Shown in pieces: positions 1-7,737 of a stretch of 23,600 bases of DNA. Origin of the DNA: Isoetes engelmannii. Taxonomy: Eukaryota > Streptophyta > Lycopodiopsida > Isoetales > Isoetaceae. The stretch is taken from assembly GCA_011763485.2 (NCBI GenBank), contig JAANSK020247387.1, positions 1 through 23,600 of the forward strand, in the 5' to 3' direction. The notes under the pieces are model-generated. The model saw only the letters and a program-made list of their open reading frames with translations. It made no database searches and had not been told where the DNA came from. The number at the start of each line of letters is the position of its first letter. The stretch's first letter is position 1. The translations under genes and the position numbers were made by a program.

Positions 1-154
1 CATCCACCCCCCCAGAAGACCATTTATGATACATGCATGCCTTCACACTGGGGCGGGCGCCCTATTTGGCCCCAGAAGATCCCCCTTTGCAACTTTTGTT
101 TGTATTGATCTATGCATGTTACAGCATCTGACCAATACCTATCTTGTTATGCAG
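1..154 (+). other. Probable intron upstream of the H3-tail-like exon
   Basis: No coding signal is visible. The stretch ends in a plausible splice acceptor, TTATGCAG at 147-154, directly before the exon carrying the methionine at 157. It holds one copy (50-73) of the GC-rich hairpin repeat that recurs in the next intron of the same gene at 1845-2061. That both suspected introns carry the repeat supports reading this as intron rather than promoter. The upstream exon, if any, lies outside the window. Confidence 0.4.
50..73 (+). repeat. Isolated copy of the GC-rich hairpin repeat
   Basis: GGGGCGGGCGCCCTATTTGG followed by CCCC is nearly the same as the copy at 1851-1875. Its left arm is eroded, but the GGGCGCCC palindrome and CCCTATTTGGCCCC tail are kept. 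It sits in the putative upstream intron of the same gene. Confidence 0.65.
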
Positions 155-426
155 AGATGGCAAGGATTAAGCAGACTGCTCGATTGCCAGGGTACGGTCC
201 AGATATAGCCAAGGTTGTTGCCAAGGCTAAGAACACAGACGAGCAGATGGAATTCCTGGGTATGGAGGTAGTGGCTGATGAATTGAAAGCTGCCAATGAG
301 GGCTGGACTTGGTGCATAGAATTTGGGCCACTTTACCCTGGCTCTCCAACAAACAAGAGTAAGGATCTTTGCTTGTACTTGGCAAAACCGGGGTCCAGGA
401 AGGCAAAGTGCCGGTATAGCAATTGA
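155..426 (+). pseudogene. H3-tail-mimic N-terminal exon of a decayed ParB/methyltransferase gene
   Basis: Translation from ATG 157 starts MARIKQTAR, identical to the histone H3 N-terminus except I for T at H3 position 3. After H3 R8 the similarity ends (LPGYGP follows instead of K9-S10), so this is not a histone gene: no histone fold follows. The rest, about 80 residues, is rich in Lys, Glu and Trp with no family I recognise. The ATG lies two bases after a good acceptor, so removal of the initiator Met would expose Ala1 as in H3. The frame stops at 424-426, but a neighbouring frame open from 323 continues as sensible coding into the next segment, so a frameshift around 390-425 has probably split one original frame. 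H3 R2, K4, T6 and R8 equivalents are present; K9 is absent. Mimicry is inference. Confidence 0.5.
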
Positions 427-1159
427 TATGATTGGTCCGAAGGAAGCCCCACAATGTATAGATGTTACTGTGGAGGATGTTGTAGATAGATCATTTCAAG
501 CTTACAGGTTGCCGTGGACTAGTTATGAGCCATAACTCATGCATGCCAGCATGACGGAGAGCACATACTCATGTGTGGCAAAGGGTTGGTTGCTACCGTC
601 TTACGAGAGCCTGGAAAGGGCACAATTGAGAAAGCATGGGGACATCGTAGACGGGTTCTTTGCTGCCAGGCAATGGATATGTGACCACAAACAAAATAAG
701 TCGGAAGCACTCTACACAGAATATGAGGGAAAACCTGAAAAGCAACCTAAAGTATACGATACACGGTGGCTAAGATCAAGATATCCTGTGGTAAAGAAGC
801 CAGAAGAAGAGAAGGGCACCACAAAAGGTAAGAATGTTTCCACTGAGGAGATTGTTGTTCCAAAAAGAAAAAGAAATGAACTTGTTGGCAGGCAAGCAGT
901 CGAGCCAGTGAAGCTCATATTGGGTGGGACAAAGAGACACCGTAGTCCAGTTAGCCAGGGGTCGCAAGATCTGTCTACTGAGTCTGCACAAATGGAGGAG
1001 GCCATCAAACATAGCAGAATTGAAATGTATGGTTCCAGTTCACAGAAACGCAAACCAATACCTTCATCCGACAGTCCAAGTGAGTCTGAATATAGAACTG
1101 AATCGGATAGTGAAGTGCAGGAACAGGGATGCCAAATTGTAAAGTGGTCATCCTCTTAG
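427..1159 (+). pseudogene. Linker region of the decayed gene: charged, NLS-like and Ser/Asp-rich
   Basis: This is one reading frame broken by TAA at 533-535 and TAG at 1157-1159; the same frame continues on both sides of each stop. The first part contains a segment with RQWICDHKQNKS and a Tyr-rich stretch. From about residue 90 of the 539-1159 open frame it becomes low-complexity: basic clusters such as PKRKRNE (candidate nuclear localisation signal), then a Ser/Glu/Asp-rich tail with SDSPSESEYRTESDSE. This composition is typical of disordered linkers in nuclear proteins. No enzyme motif was found. It joins the H3-like N-terminus to the ParB-like domain. The start at 539 is only the first codon after a stop and is not a credible independent start. 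Confidence 0.5.
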
Positions 1160-1774
1160 GGAGAGTTGACACAAGAAAGCCGCCGTCCTCTTTCACATAG
1201 CGCCATAATCAACATAAGGCATAGGGAAAGGATTTATCCCTTGGGGGTGGAGTATGAACTCGACATTGACATAAACAGGATGCACAAGGCTCCTGCTAAC
1301 ATGACTTGCAGGGTCATAAGTCCAGAACATCTTGAGGTGTTATACCAATCCTTTCTTGATATGCCAATGTATCCGCCTGTTGCAGATGTAGTTCCCTTTG
1401 ATCCCATGACAGGAAAGATAAAGAAGTGGAAAAGGGAAGCAGACCTGGATAATGCGGATTTCTGGATTGTGAACGGTAATCATACGACTACAGTCGCAAA
1501 AATACTAATTGAAATAGCTGAAACATGGGATGCAGACAAGCAGCACTTGAAGGAGCTATTGTCCACTGTATATGCAAAAAGAAAGTGCAGGGTACTCGCA
1601 GGAAATCTAACTCCCACTGAGTATGTGTCCATCAGTCAGCAGAGCAATGAGATTGTGAAGAACATCCACCAGCACGTGTATTTTGAATAAATCCAGCAAC
1701 TAAGGAATCAGTGGGAGTTCTATGGCAAGCCAAAGAAAGGACCACCAGGCAAATCACAACATGGAGACTATGCG
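1160..1774 (+). pseudogene. ParB/Srx-like domain exon of the decayed gene
   Basis: The frame is the same as the preceding linker. Features match the ParB N-terminal (ParB/sulfiredoxin-like) fold: an early segment with HLEVLYQSFLD, corresponding to the helix of ParB-type 'L..SI...G'; then PPVADVVPFDP, corresponding to the 'P..V.P' strand; then FWIVNGNHTTTVAKIL, aligning with the signature (D/E)G.(H/R)R..A of the nucleotide-binding loop; then CRVLAGNLTPTEYVSISQQSNE, corresponding to the following strand and the ParB 'ENLQR'-like helix. The Arg after the His in the loop is Thr here. A TAA at 1688-1690 interrupts, after which the frame reads on (QQLRNQWEFYGKP) to a likely splice donor at 1775 (GCG|GTTAGT). 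ParB-like domains are often coupled to DNA methyltransferases in phages and mobile elements, which agrees with the downstream exon. Confidence 0.55.
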
Positions 1775-2085
1775 GTTAGTGTTTCATTTGTTACCTTTAG
1801 TTTTCATTGCATGTTGAAGTCCCCCCTCCCCCTCCCCCGTGGCTATAATTGGGCGGGCGCCCTATTTTAGCCCCCACTGCCTACCTGGTAACTCCCAAGG
1901 ATGCCCTACCTAGGGACTCAAATAGGGTGGGTGCCCTATTTGGCCCCCAGTGCCTTCCTTGTAACTCCCAACAACCCTATTTGGCCCCTCAGAGGCCCCT
2001 TGGTAAGTATTGAACGTGCTTTGTCTGGGGACTCATATAGGGCGGGCGCCCTATTGAGCCCAGACTTACTCTTATAACTTGCCAG
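1775..2085 (+). other. Intron of the decayed gene, filled with GC-rich hairpin repeats
   Basis: Flanked by a donor-like GTTAGT at 1775 and the acceptor TTGCCAG ending at 2085. Coding resumes at 2086 in a frame reading AICIQADALYNGCVG. The interior has a long pyrimidine run (1821-1838) and several copies of the hairpin repeat described separately. I see no other coding signal. Confidence 0.45.
1845..2061 (+). repeat. Cluster of GC-rich hairpin repeats (AATAGGG-YGGGYG-CCCTATT)
   Basis: Copies centre at about 1858, 1930 and 2047, with a partial copy near 1975-1988 and an isolated relative at 50-73. The core is AATAGGG, a G-rich loop TGGGTG or CGGGCG, then CCCTATT, so each can fold into a perfect 7-bp stem at 1921-1940. 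The two left copies are about 74 bp apart and share flanking sequence (CACTGCCTACCTGGTAACTC and AGTGCCTTCCTTGTAACTC), so the longer unit is a tandem array. Later copies carry GGGACTCATATAGGG or GGGACTCAAATAGGG leads. Confidence 0.75.
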
Positions 2086-3474
2086 ATGCCATTTGTATCC
2101 AAGCCGATGCTCTGTATAATGGTTGTGTAGGACTAGTTTGCTATCGCCAAGTAGACAATGAAGAAGGTATCGATGCGGGACTATGATTACTTTGTTTATT
2201 TGGACGAGCCCTTATGGCAGATGTTCCTCAAAATGTTCGAAATGTTTATAAATGAAAAACTTAAAGATGAGAAGGGAGAAACGACAGTTGTTAAGGACAG
2301 GTTGAGGTTCTTCACAATGACTAAGTGCCGATCTTTTAGGAATATGCACCTTGATGACCTTAAGAGGCTCCTGTAGGAGATTATCAATGGCAGCACATTT
2401 GTGCATACCAACAAGGGATACTCTGGCCGACGTGACATGACCATTAGAGCGGTGGAATTGAAGAAGATTGGGTCTATGGAACGTGCTTTGTTAAAGTCCT
2501 TGCAAGAAGGCAAGAAAATGAAATTATAAACCATCGATGAATTTAGAAAGACGCATCCAATCTTCACCGAAAACCTGATGCTGATGTTTGCAAATAGTGA
2601 TCCTGAGTGGTCCGACACCCGCAAGGAAGCCGAAAAACTTAAGCTTCTAGAAACTATTATCGTGAAGGTCAACCAGGATCTACGTGGGCCAGTGGTAGAG
2701 GATGCAAAGGCTTTCACATGCTATCACGTCAGTGCCCAAGGGATGTGCTTTGATACTGTGAATACATCATCATGGTTTATTGGCTGTGACTTCAGGAATT
2801 TAAAGAAGTGGACCATGGAACAATATCAAGCTTTTTTGGATCAAATTAGCATCCTAACTGACCAACAACTCTAATGGATTATAATTTTTATTACACCCGA
2901 CAAGTTAATTGAGTGCCTATCAGCTATGAAAACTGTCGATGGTGGTAGTCGGGTATGGGTTGGAGCATACCAAGACAGCAAAACGAGGTCTACCAAGGTC
3001 CGGGAGCTTCAAAATGTTGTGCTCGTAATGTTTGTGGCCAGAGGTCAGGCAGCAGCCCCGTCATTAGACAACCTCAATCTTTGTTTCATGGAAGCAAACC
3101 ATCCTCAAGAGTATTTTAAGTTGCCTTAATACTTACGAACACCTGAGGAGGCTGCGAAGAACTTGTCAGATCAGGAATGTGTGGCGGGTAAGAAGTACTT
3201 GCAAATGTGGTGCTCGCCTTATTTTATATGCCTTTGTTGTTGCCTTCCAAGATCTGTGCTATATAAGCCGTGGGGAGATAAGACTTCGGCGGGAGGGTTG
3301 GGAACTCTAGTTCCCAATCAGCTGAACGCCAAGACATGTACTTACTTGGTCCGGAGATTTATGATGGAAGGATGCACCGTTCTAGATTTCTTTTCGGCTG
3401 GTTCCTTTAGTCGTACAGCTGTATGTGAAGGATACACTTCATTATCATTGGAGATTGATGAGCCGTTACAATGA
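2086..3474 (+). pseudogene. Beta-class DNA methyltransferase-like region (N6-adenine/N4-cytosine type), decayed
   Basis: After a short lead (2086-2180, with one frameshift near 2180) a single frame runs from 2158 to 3474, interrupted by TAG 2374, TAA 2527, TAA 2872, TAA 3127 and ending at TGA 3472. The C-terminal part, EGCTVLDFFSAGSFSRTA then LSLEID, fits the SAM-binding motif I (VLDpFaGsGtt) and the acidic end of the next strand (iEiD). Just before it, VPNQLNAKTCTYLVRRF matches the HPTQKP..l..rl segment that precedes motif I in beta-class enzymes, and LYKPWGD fits the upstream KP element. The catalytic D/N/S-P-P-Y/W motif should lie upstream in this permuted class. The best-placed candidate reads FDTVNTSSW (2755-2775), so the two prolines are Ser-Ser. 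With the ParB-like exon this resembles phage or element ParB-methylase proteins. Decayed and probably inactive. Confidence 0.5.
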
Positions 3475-4126
3475 AGCTGCCCATATATTTCGATAGGCTA
3501 GAGGAAATGCTCGACGAGGAGAGGTCAAAGGCCCCTGCACAACAGAAGTCGAAGGAGGGGAAAAAGAAGGGAACTGGCTCTAAGTCTGCTGAGTCGACAG
3601 TTGCACCTCAGCTGCCTAGCAATATCTCTGCAGAAGTGGTACAAGAGCTGCTGAAGACTCTCCGGCAGTCCATGGGCAGTCTCCACATGGTTTGAAGTTG
3701 ACAGCAGGCATTGGAGCTAAGAAGTTATCTTTTTTCAGAAAGAAGAAAGAAAATATTAATGCACTTGCTGGGGCCGAAATTGTGACTACCCAAGATGTGG
3801 AGGCGGCTGATACTAGGTTCAATTTGCTGATTGGGAAGGACGTGGAGCCAGCCATGGTTATGGAAATGCAAGACGCTCCAGTTGAGCAAGAAGGAGATGA
3901 GGCAGGGCAAGGAGAGGAGGTTGAAAAGGTGAAGGAGCAAGAACCAAGTGAGGTTACTATGGCTATTGACAAATCACCAGCCCGCGTGATCCAGGATGTT
4001 GAAAATGTCCAACTTAGTTCCGAAGAGTTCGTGCTGCAAATGGAAAAAATCAAGGAGAAGACCAAATCAGGTGCAGCAGACTTGGAGGAAGGCGATGCTT
4101 CTGAAGACGATCCTCCAGTAGTTTAG
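3471..4126 (+). pseudogene. Acidic, coiled-coil-like C-terminal tail of the decayed gene
   Basis: Coding continues after a frameshift at about 3470 (RLEEMLDEERSKAPAQQKSK, then a Lys-rich run) to TGA 3693-3695. It resumes after a second shift in the frame 3692-4126, which stops at TAG. The last 144 codons are strongly acidic and Glu/Lys/Val-rich, ending EEGDASEDDPPVV. The tail begins immediately after motif I of the methyltransferase-like domain, so it is either the enzyme's C-terminus or a fused disordered region. No domain recognised. Confidence 0.45.
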
Positions 4127-4364
4127 ATGACTTGAATTGAATACATGAGGACAAAATGAGTTTTGTAAAGATATTTGTGGCAATATATCTCTTTGTTCAC
4201 AACTTTTCCAATCAATGAAATTGCACTTTATTCTCTACTTTTTTGTGCGATTTAGCACTAAATTAGGCCTAAATCCTTGTTAAACAAACACTTCCCATAA
4301 TTTGGGTTATTTTTGGACTTGAGCAAAGTCCACAATTAACGAAATTGTGCTTTGTAGAGACCAT
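4127..4364 (+). other. AT-rich spacer, possible 3' flank of the decayed gene
   Basis: No coding signal. Two imperfect copies of a short word occur: CAATGAAATTGCACTTTATT near 4213 and TTAACGAAATTGTGCTTTGT near 4337, about 124 bp apart. No clear AATAAA polyadenylation signal follows the stop at 4126. Confidence 0.3.
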
Positions 4365-4880
4365 TGGACACAGTTGGCTTATGCGGGGGATCCGGACCTG
4401 CGACAACGTCTTGGAGTGCCATTGAACCAATGGAGTTGTTGGTACTTTGACAACCTGGCACCAAACCCCCTGCAATCCGTCTGATTCGACACCATTACTT
4501 TTCATAAATGAGCACTTGTTGTAGGACATTTTTTCTTAGTAATTCGTCATCGACATAATAATGATGCATTGTTTTTCAGTGTCGCCGGAGTCCTTTTTCA
4601 AATGCTCAATGCACCAGATGGTTGGCAGTCGTGGGGGGCAAATGCAAGTTCTATGCCAGCGCCCTATCCTCTTCAGACAGACGCTAACTCATGCATTGTG
4701 CATGTAGCTTTGACCTTGCAGATGTTGGTTCGCTATCTTTTACATCCAACACAGGGAAGCCATCGTGCCAGTCTCTAGCCGTTGGTACATGCCGGCTGAT
4801 GTGAAGTGCTTCAGAGCTGAGTGGCTAGTTGTTTTGGGTCTGCTCTACAGTAGGGTGTACTGGCACCACGAGAGAGCTTA
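4365..4880 (+). pseudogene. Ulp1/C48-like cysteine protease remnant
   Basis: One frame runs 4365-4778 with only two stops, TGA 4482 and TGA 4509. The second falls at FHK[stop]ALVVGHFF, where Ulp1-family proteases have His-x-Trp around the catalytic histidine; TGG to TGA would explain it. About 60 residues on comes PLQTDANSCIVHVALTLQML, matching the Q-x(4-6)-C-G-x-F-V catalytic Gln/Cys signature (Cys codon 4692-4694), with Ile where Gly is usual. A shift near 4770 links to SSRWYMPADVKCFRAEWLVV, running to about 4880. Ulp1-like proteases are carried by several plant MULE groups, and the neighbouring convergent transposase remnant fits that. Family assignment rests on motifs only. Confidence 0.5.
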
Positions 4881-5114
4881 GTTTAATGCCTAGCAGTCTA
4901 TCCATTTCTGTGATGCCACTAGAATTCTGCTTCATGGTTTTGATATATTGACTTACATGCACATTTTGCAACTGCTGAAAAACACTAATAGAGAAATATA
5001 AGATTATTGTCGCATCATACATTGACACGAATTGTAAAGATTAGAAGGACAATCATTCCCGTTATCAACCGAACCATGACCTTTTTATGTGATGGTTCGA
5101 CTTTGTTGTGTAGC
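4881..5114 (+). other. AT-rich spacer between convergent protease and transposase remnants
   Basis: No coding signal or recognised motif. It separates the 3' ends of the + strand protease remnant and the - strand transposase remnant. Confidence 0.3.
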
Positions 5115-5830
5115 TTATATTAACCTATATAAATTACTAGAAATTAATTCTACGACTTGCGCCTCGTTGTGGTCGTGGTGGATGTTGTCTAGGTACAGAG
5201 GGGTTGGAGCGCCAGGGGTATAACCCTGCACGAGCAGGTTGCTGTATTCTGTTGTAACTCCGATGGAACACCTGTTGAGGTGGACTTGCTGCATCTCGAT
5301 GGTATCGTATCTGCCTTCAAACCTTTGTGATAATTGCACACACCTCATCGGGTTCGAGTTCACCCATATTTTGCAGGCGGGTGTTGTAATGCCTCACGTT
5401 CTATCTGTAGCACAACATCTGATTCCTGTACCAAGTGTACCAGAGTTGTTGCGTCATTGATGGGTTGTGATGGTCTTGAAGGAGCAGGCGAAATAAATTG
5501 TCTGTTAGGAAACAAGTCTTCATAGAGCAACGGGTGGTAGCTTACAAGGTAGTAGTCACCTGCAATTAAGTGCTTACAGACCGCAAGTGGAGAAGGGCAG
5601 TCACAATATCGCTCCTTCATGTATTGGGTATATCTAGTTCAACTGCCATTTGGCTAGCCATAGATAGCCTCACGTCGGCTTCATGCTTGAGTAGTATCGT
5701 GTCTGGATATTCATCCGTTGCATGCAATAGTGATTGTGCTCCAACATGTCTCTTGGGATTCGAACGAGTGCTATATCGTCCAAATTCCGCTGCAAAAACA
5801 ATGACGCTTTGTCAGACCCTCTTTCTATAG
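5115..5830 (-). pseudogene. C-terminal part of a MULE-like transposase, with SWIM zinc finger
   Basis: Read on the - strand, a likely acceptor (TTTTTGCAG) near 5793 precedes a frame that includes FGRYSTRSNPKRHVGAQSLL and SQMAVELDIPNT. A frameshift leads to ERYCDCPSPLAVCKHLIAGDYY (5620 downwards). CDC-x6-C-K-H is the CxCx(n)CxH signature of the SWIM zinc finger, which sits C-terminal to the DDE core in MULE/FAR1-type transposases. A further shift near 5360 connects to the extreme C-terminus, ending about 5115. Together with the DDE-like segment at 6784-7086 on the same strand it forms one decayed transposase gene. Confidence 0.55.
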
Positions 5831-5887
5831 AGCATCAAAATATTTTATATGTTCACATATACCTAAACTCCATCTCTTGTTGCAGCG

Positions 5888-6208
5888 GGGCATAAGCATG
5901 CTACACCCTACCATAAAAAGTACCAATAAGGGACCATAAAACTACCTAAAAAAATACCTAACACTGGGTACTGGGTACTTGTTTAATGTGTCAATAACTA
6001 ATAAGCTTTAAATTGGATGCATGTATTTTAGCCTCCAATGGTATTGTCTTCATTGTAATCTTGAACATTAACATGATTTGGACTTTTATTTTGAACGTTT
6101 GAATTAGTTTTCATGAAAAGATTAAGGAAACAGTACCCAATCCAAAAGTACCTAGTGCAGGTACTTTGGCAGGTTCCAAATGTGGTAGTGTGTAGCATGC
6201 TTATGCCC
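5888..6208. mobile_element. MITE (321 bp) with 19-bp perfect terminal inverted repeats
   Basis: The left end GGGCATAAGCATGCTACAC is the exact reverse complement of the right end at 6190-6208. After one mismatch the next six bases (CTACCA) also match, giving 25 of 26. The flanks on both sides read AGCG (5884-5887 and 6209-6212), a possible 4-bp target-site duplication, though four bases can match by chance. The interior is AT-rich and non-coding, with repeated GTACTT/AAGTAC words giving subterminal inverted similarity. It is inserted between the SWIM and DDE segments of the transposase remnant, so it is younger than that gene. No superfamily assigned. Confidence 0.85.
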
Positions 6209-6212
6209 AGCG

Positions 6213-6783
6213 TGTCAAGATTGTGCCTCCAGCTGGCATGGTGACGTCTGGAAACCCAATTATATGTGCCACCAAAGTGTACATTCTAACATTGAATCTG
6301 CACTGTAAAGTCTGCATCCCACCTACCACCATTTAACCAGTTGTGGTTCAGATACCTGCAAATGGAAAATCTGTACCCATGAAACCAACATTCCAATATG
6401 ACATAATCTATGTGTTTAAAGTTTGCATGTCATGGATACAAACCCTTGGATGATTGGATTATTGCCATAAATTTGTTGGAACTGAGTATGGAGGAACTGG
6501 TATATTTCAAGCAAAGGTTTTGTCATGATCCTAGACAACCATTACATCCCTCTTCGTATGTTCATCATTCAGACAAGGAAGCAAATGTCTGTACCACACA
6601 CGCTTTGCATGAAACCAATATGCCAAGACATTCCCCGCCACCTGCATGACATTTGCAAGTTAATACACCATCACCATTGTATCCCATAACACATAAAAGC
6701 ATATAGATGTCATGGCCAATACCTGCAGACCACCGTTCCGACAATCCTCATCCTCAGCCACAACCTGTGTAATGGCAGCCTTC
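6213..6783 (-). pseudogene. Degraded middle section of the MULE-like transposase
   Basis: Only short - strand fragments are readable. Next to the DDE segment, a one-base shift gives CEKAAITQVVAEDEDCR, a plausible continuation of the 'D..ek.Ai' region after the second DDE Asp. Further on there is a fragment with RWRGMSWHIGFMQ, then several stops. Insertion of the MITE at 5888 and accumulated frameshifts explain why no long frame remains. Confidence 0.35.
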
Positions 6784-7086
6784 TCACATTCCCATATCAA
6801 TGGTGATGGACCTAGGTCTCACTGCTCCCATGCATTCAAAGACAAGCCGAAGGGCAGTTTTCAAGGCATGCTGCTGGTAGCCTGTATCTGCAGCAATACT
6901 ATATAACATGTAGAAGAGTGGATACCCTATTCCCCCATCAATGGGTACAATAGCAGCATATAGTGGAAGCCTCCATAAGTTGGTGCCATGTGTAGAGTCC
7001 ATGGCCCAACCGCCCTCTGCGCTCCACCTTATAGTGGCCGATAACATTCTATCATCTTGAATAACCAAGATCCAGGGACGATACAT
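6784..7086 (-). pseudogene. DDE core fragment of a MULE-like transposase
   Basis: An open - strand segment of 100 codons contains RWSAEGGWAMDSTHGTN followed by PLYAAIVPIDGGIGYPLFYML. This is the layout of the first catalytic Asp in MULE/FAR1-like transposases (D-x-T-x-x-x-N, then a strand and an x-D-x-x-G-x-x-x-P strand). The Asp codon is 6999-6997. The second conserved Asp candidate is in SITIDMG near the end. The frame stops at 6784 by a likely frameshift. Superfamily level is fairly secure because of the SWIM finger downstream on the same strand; lineage is not. Confidence 0.55.
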
Positions 7087-7315
7087 TGGGTTGACGGAAT
7101 CAGAATCCCACTTCTGATGAAATGTTACTTTCCCTGCTGCTTTTCAATCATCTACCCCGCTCTCAAGACTCTCCCAATCCGTCCCTAGTCCACCACCTAT
7201 AAGATGCTAGATAAAAAAGGACATGCAGTCAGAGGGTAATTTTGACTAGTGTTAAGACATTTATAAACATATGCTTATAAGTCCAAGAACTTGCCAATTA
7301 TCCTTTATCGGTAGG
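7087..7315 (-). other. Degraded stretch between transposase N-terminus and DDE core
   Basis: No sustained reading frame was found on either strand. By position it should correspond to the region between the zinc-finger-like N-terminus and the first catalytic Asp. Confidence 0.3.
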
Positions 7316-7650
7316 TCAATTGCCATACATCTTCTTGTGGCATTTTGAATGATAAATGATACAATCAATTGGGCTCACTATTATTTTTTGCACTTGAGGG
7401 CCCCGTTCCCGCACCCAGTCCAAGAACGGCCGCATCAATCCAACGGACCTAAGCATGCCACATGCCTCTCCTAGCAGTGTCGGATGTATAGGCATTGACC
7501 AATCCTCCACATTCGTGAAGGGGTCGTGACTCGTGTGTTTAGTAAGCACATAAATGTGTGTGATTCCCGATTTGACAGACGGTTTGATAGTACGCAATCG
7601 AAATAGGCATCCCTTAAATTCTCAGAAATGTTCTCAATAGCAAGATCATC
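7316..7650 (-). pseudogene. Putative N-terminal part of the MULE-like transposase
   Basis: The - strand frame reads LRTIKPSVKSGITHIYVLTKHTSHDP and later GLMRPFLDWVRERG. The spacing of hydrophobic strands ending in H-x-x-H resembles the WRKY-GCM1/FLYWCH-like zinc finger that opens many MULE transposases, but the paired cysteines are not clearly visible. An overlapping frame upstream (SEKLDDLAIENISENLRDAYFDC) suggests the gene began further right with a shift near 7590. The assignment depends mainly on its place upstream of the DDE segment. Confidence 0.35.
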
Positions 7651-7737
7651 TAGCTTTTCTGATATGGGATGTGCCTCTGCATTTTGTGCTTAAGAAGCTC
7701 ATACTGTTGGAGGAGGTACCCTCTGCATTAATTACCC

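Noticed and set aside
157-183. A true histone H3 gene
   Set aside because: Similarity ends after H3 R8; no K9-S10 and no histone fold follows.
712-1196. Antisense ORFs over the linker region of the decayed gene
   Set aside because: Shadow frames of the Ser/Glu-rich + strand coding; no motif.
1845-2061. CRISPR-like array
   Set aside because: Eukaryotic intron context, few irregular copies and no spacer structure.
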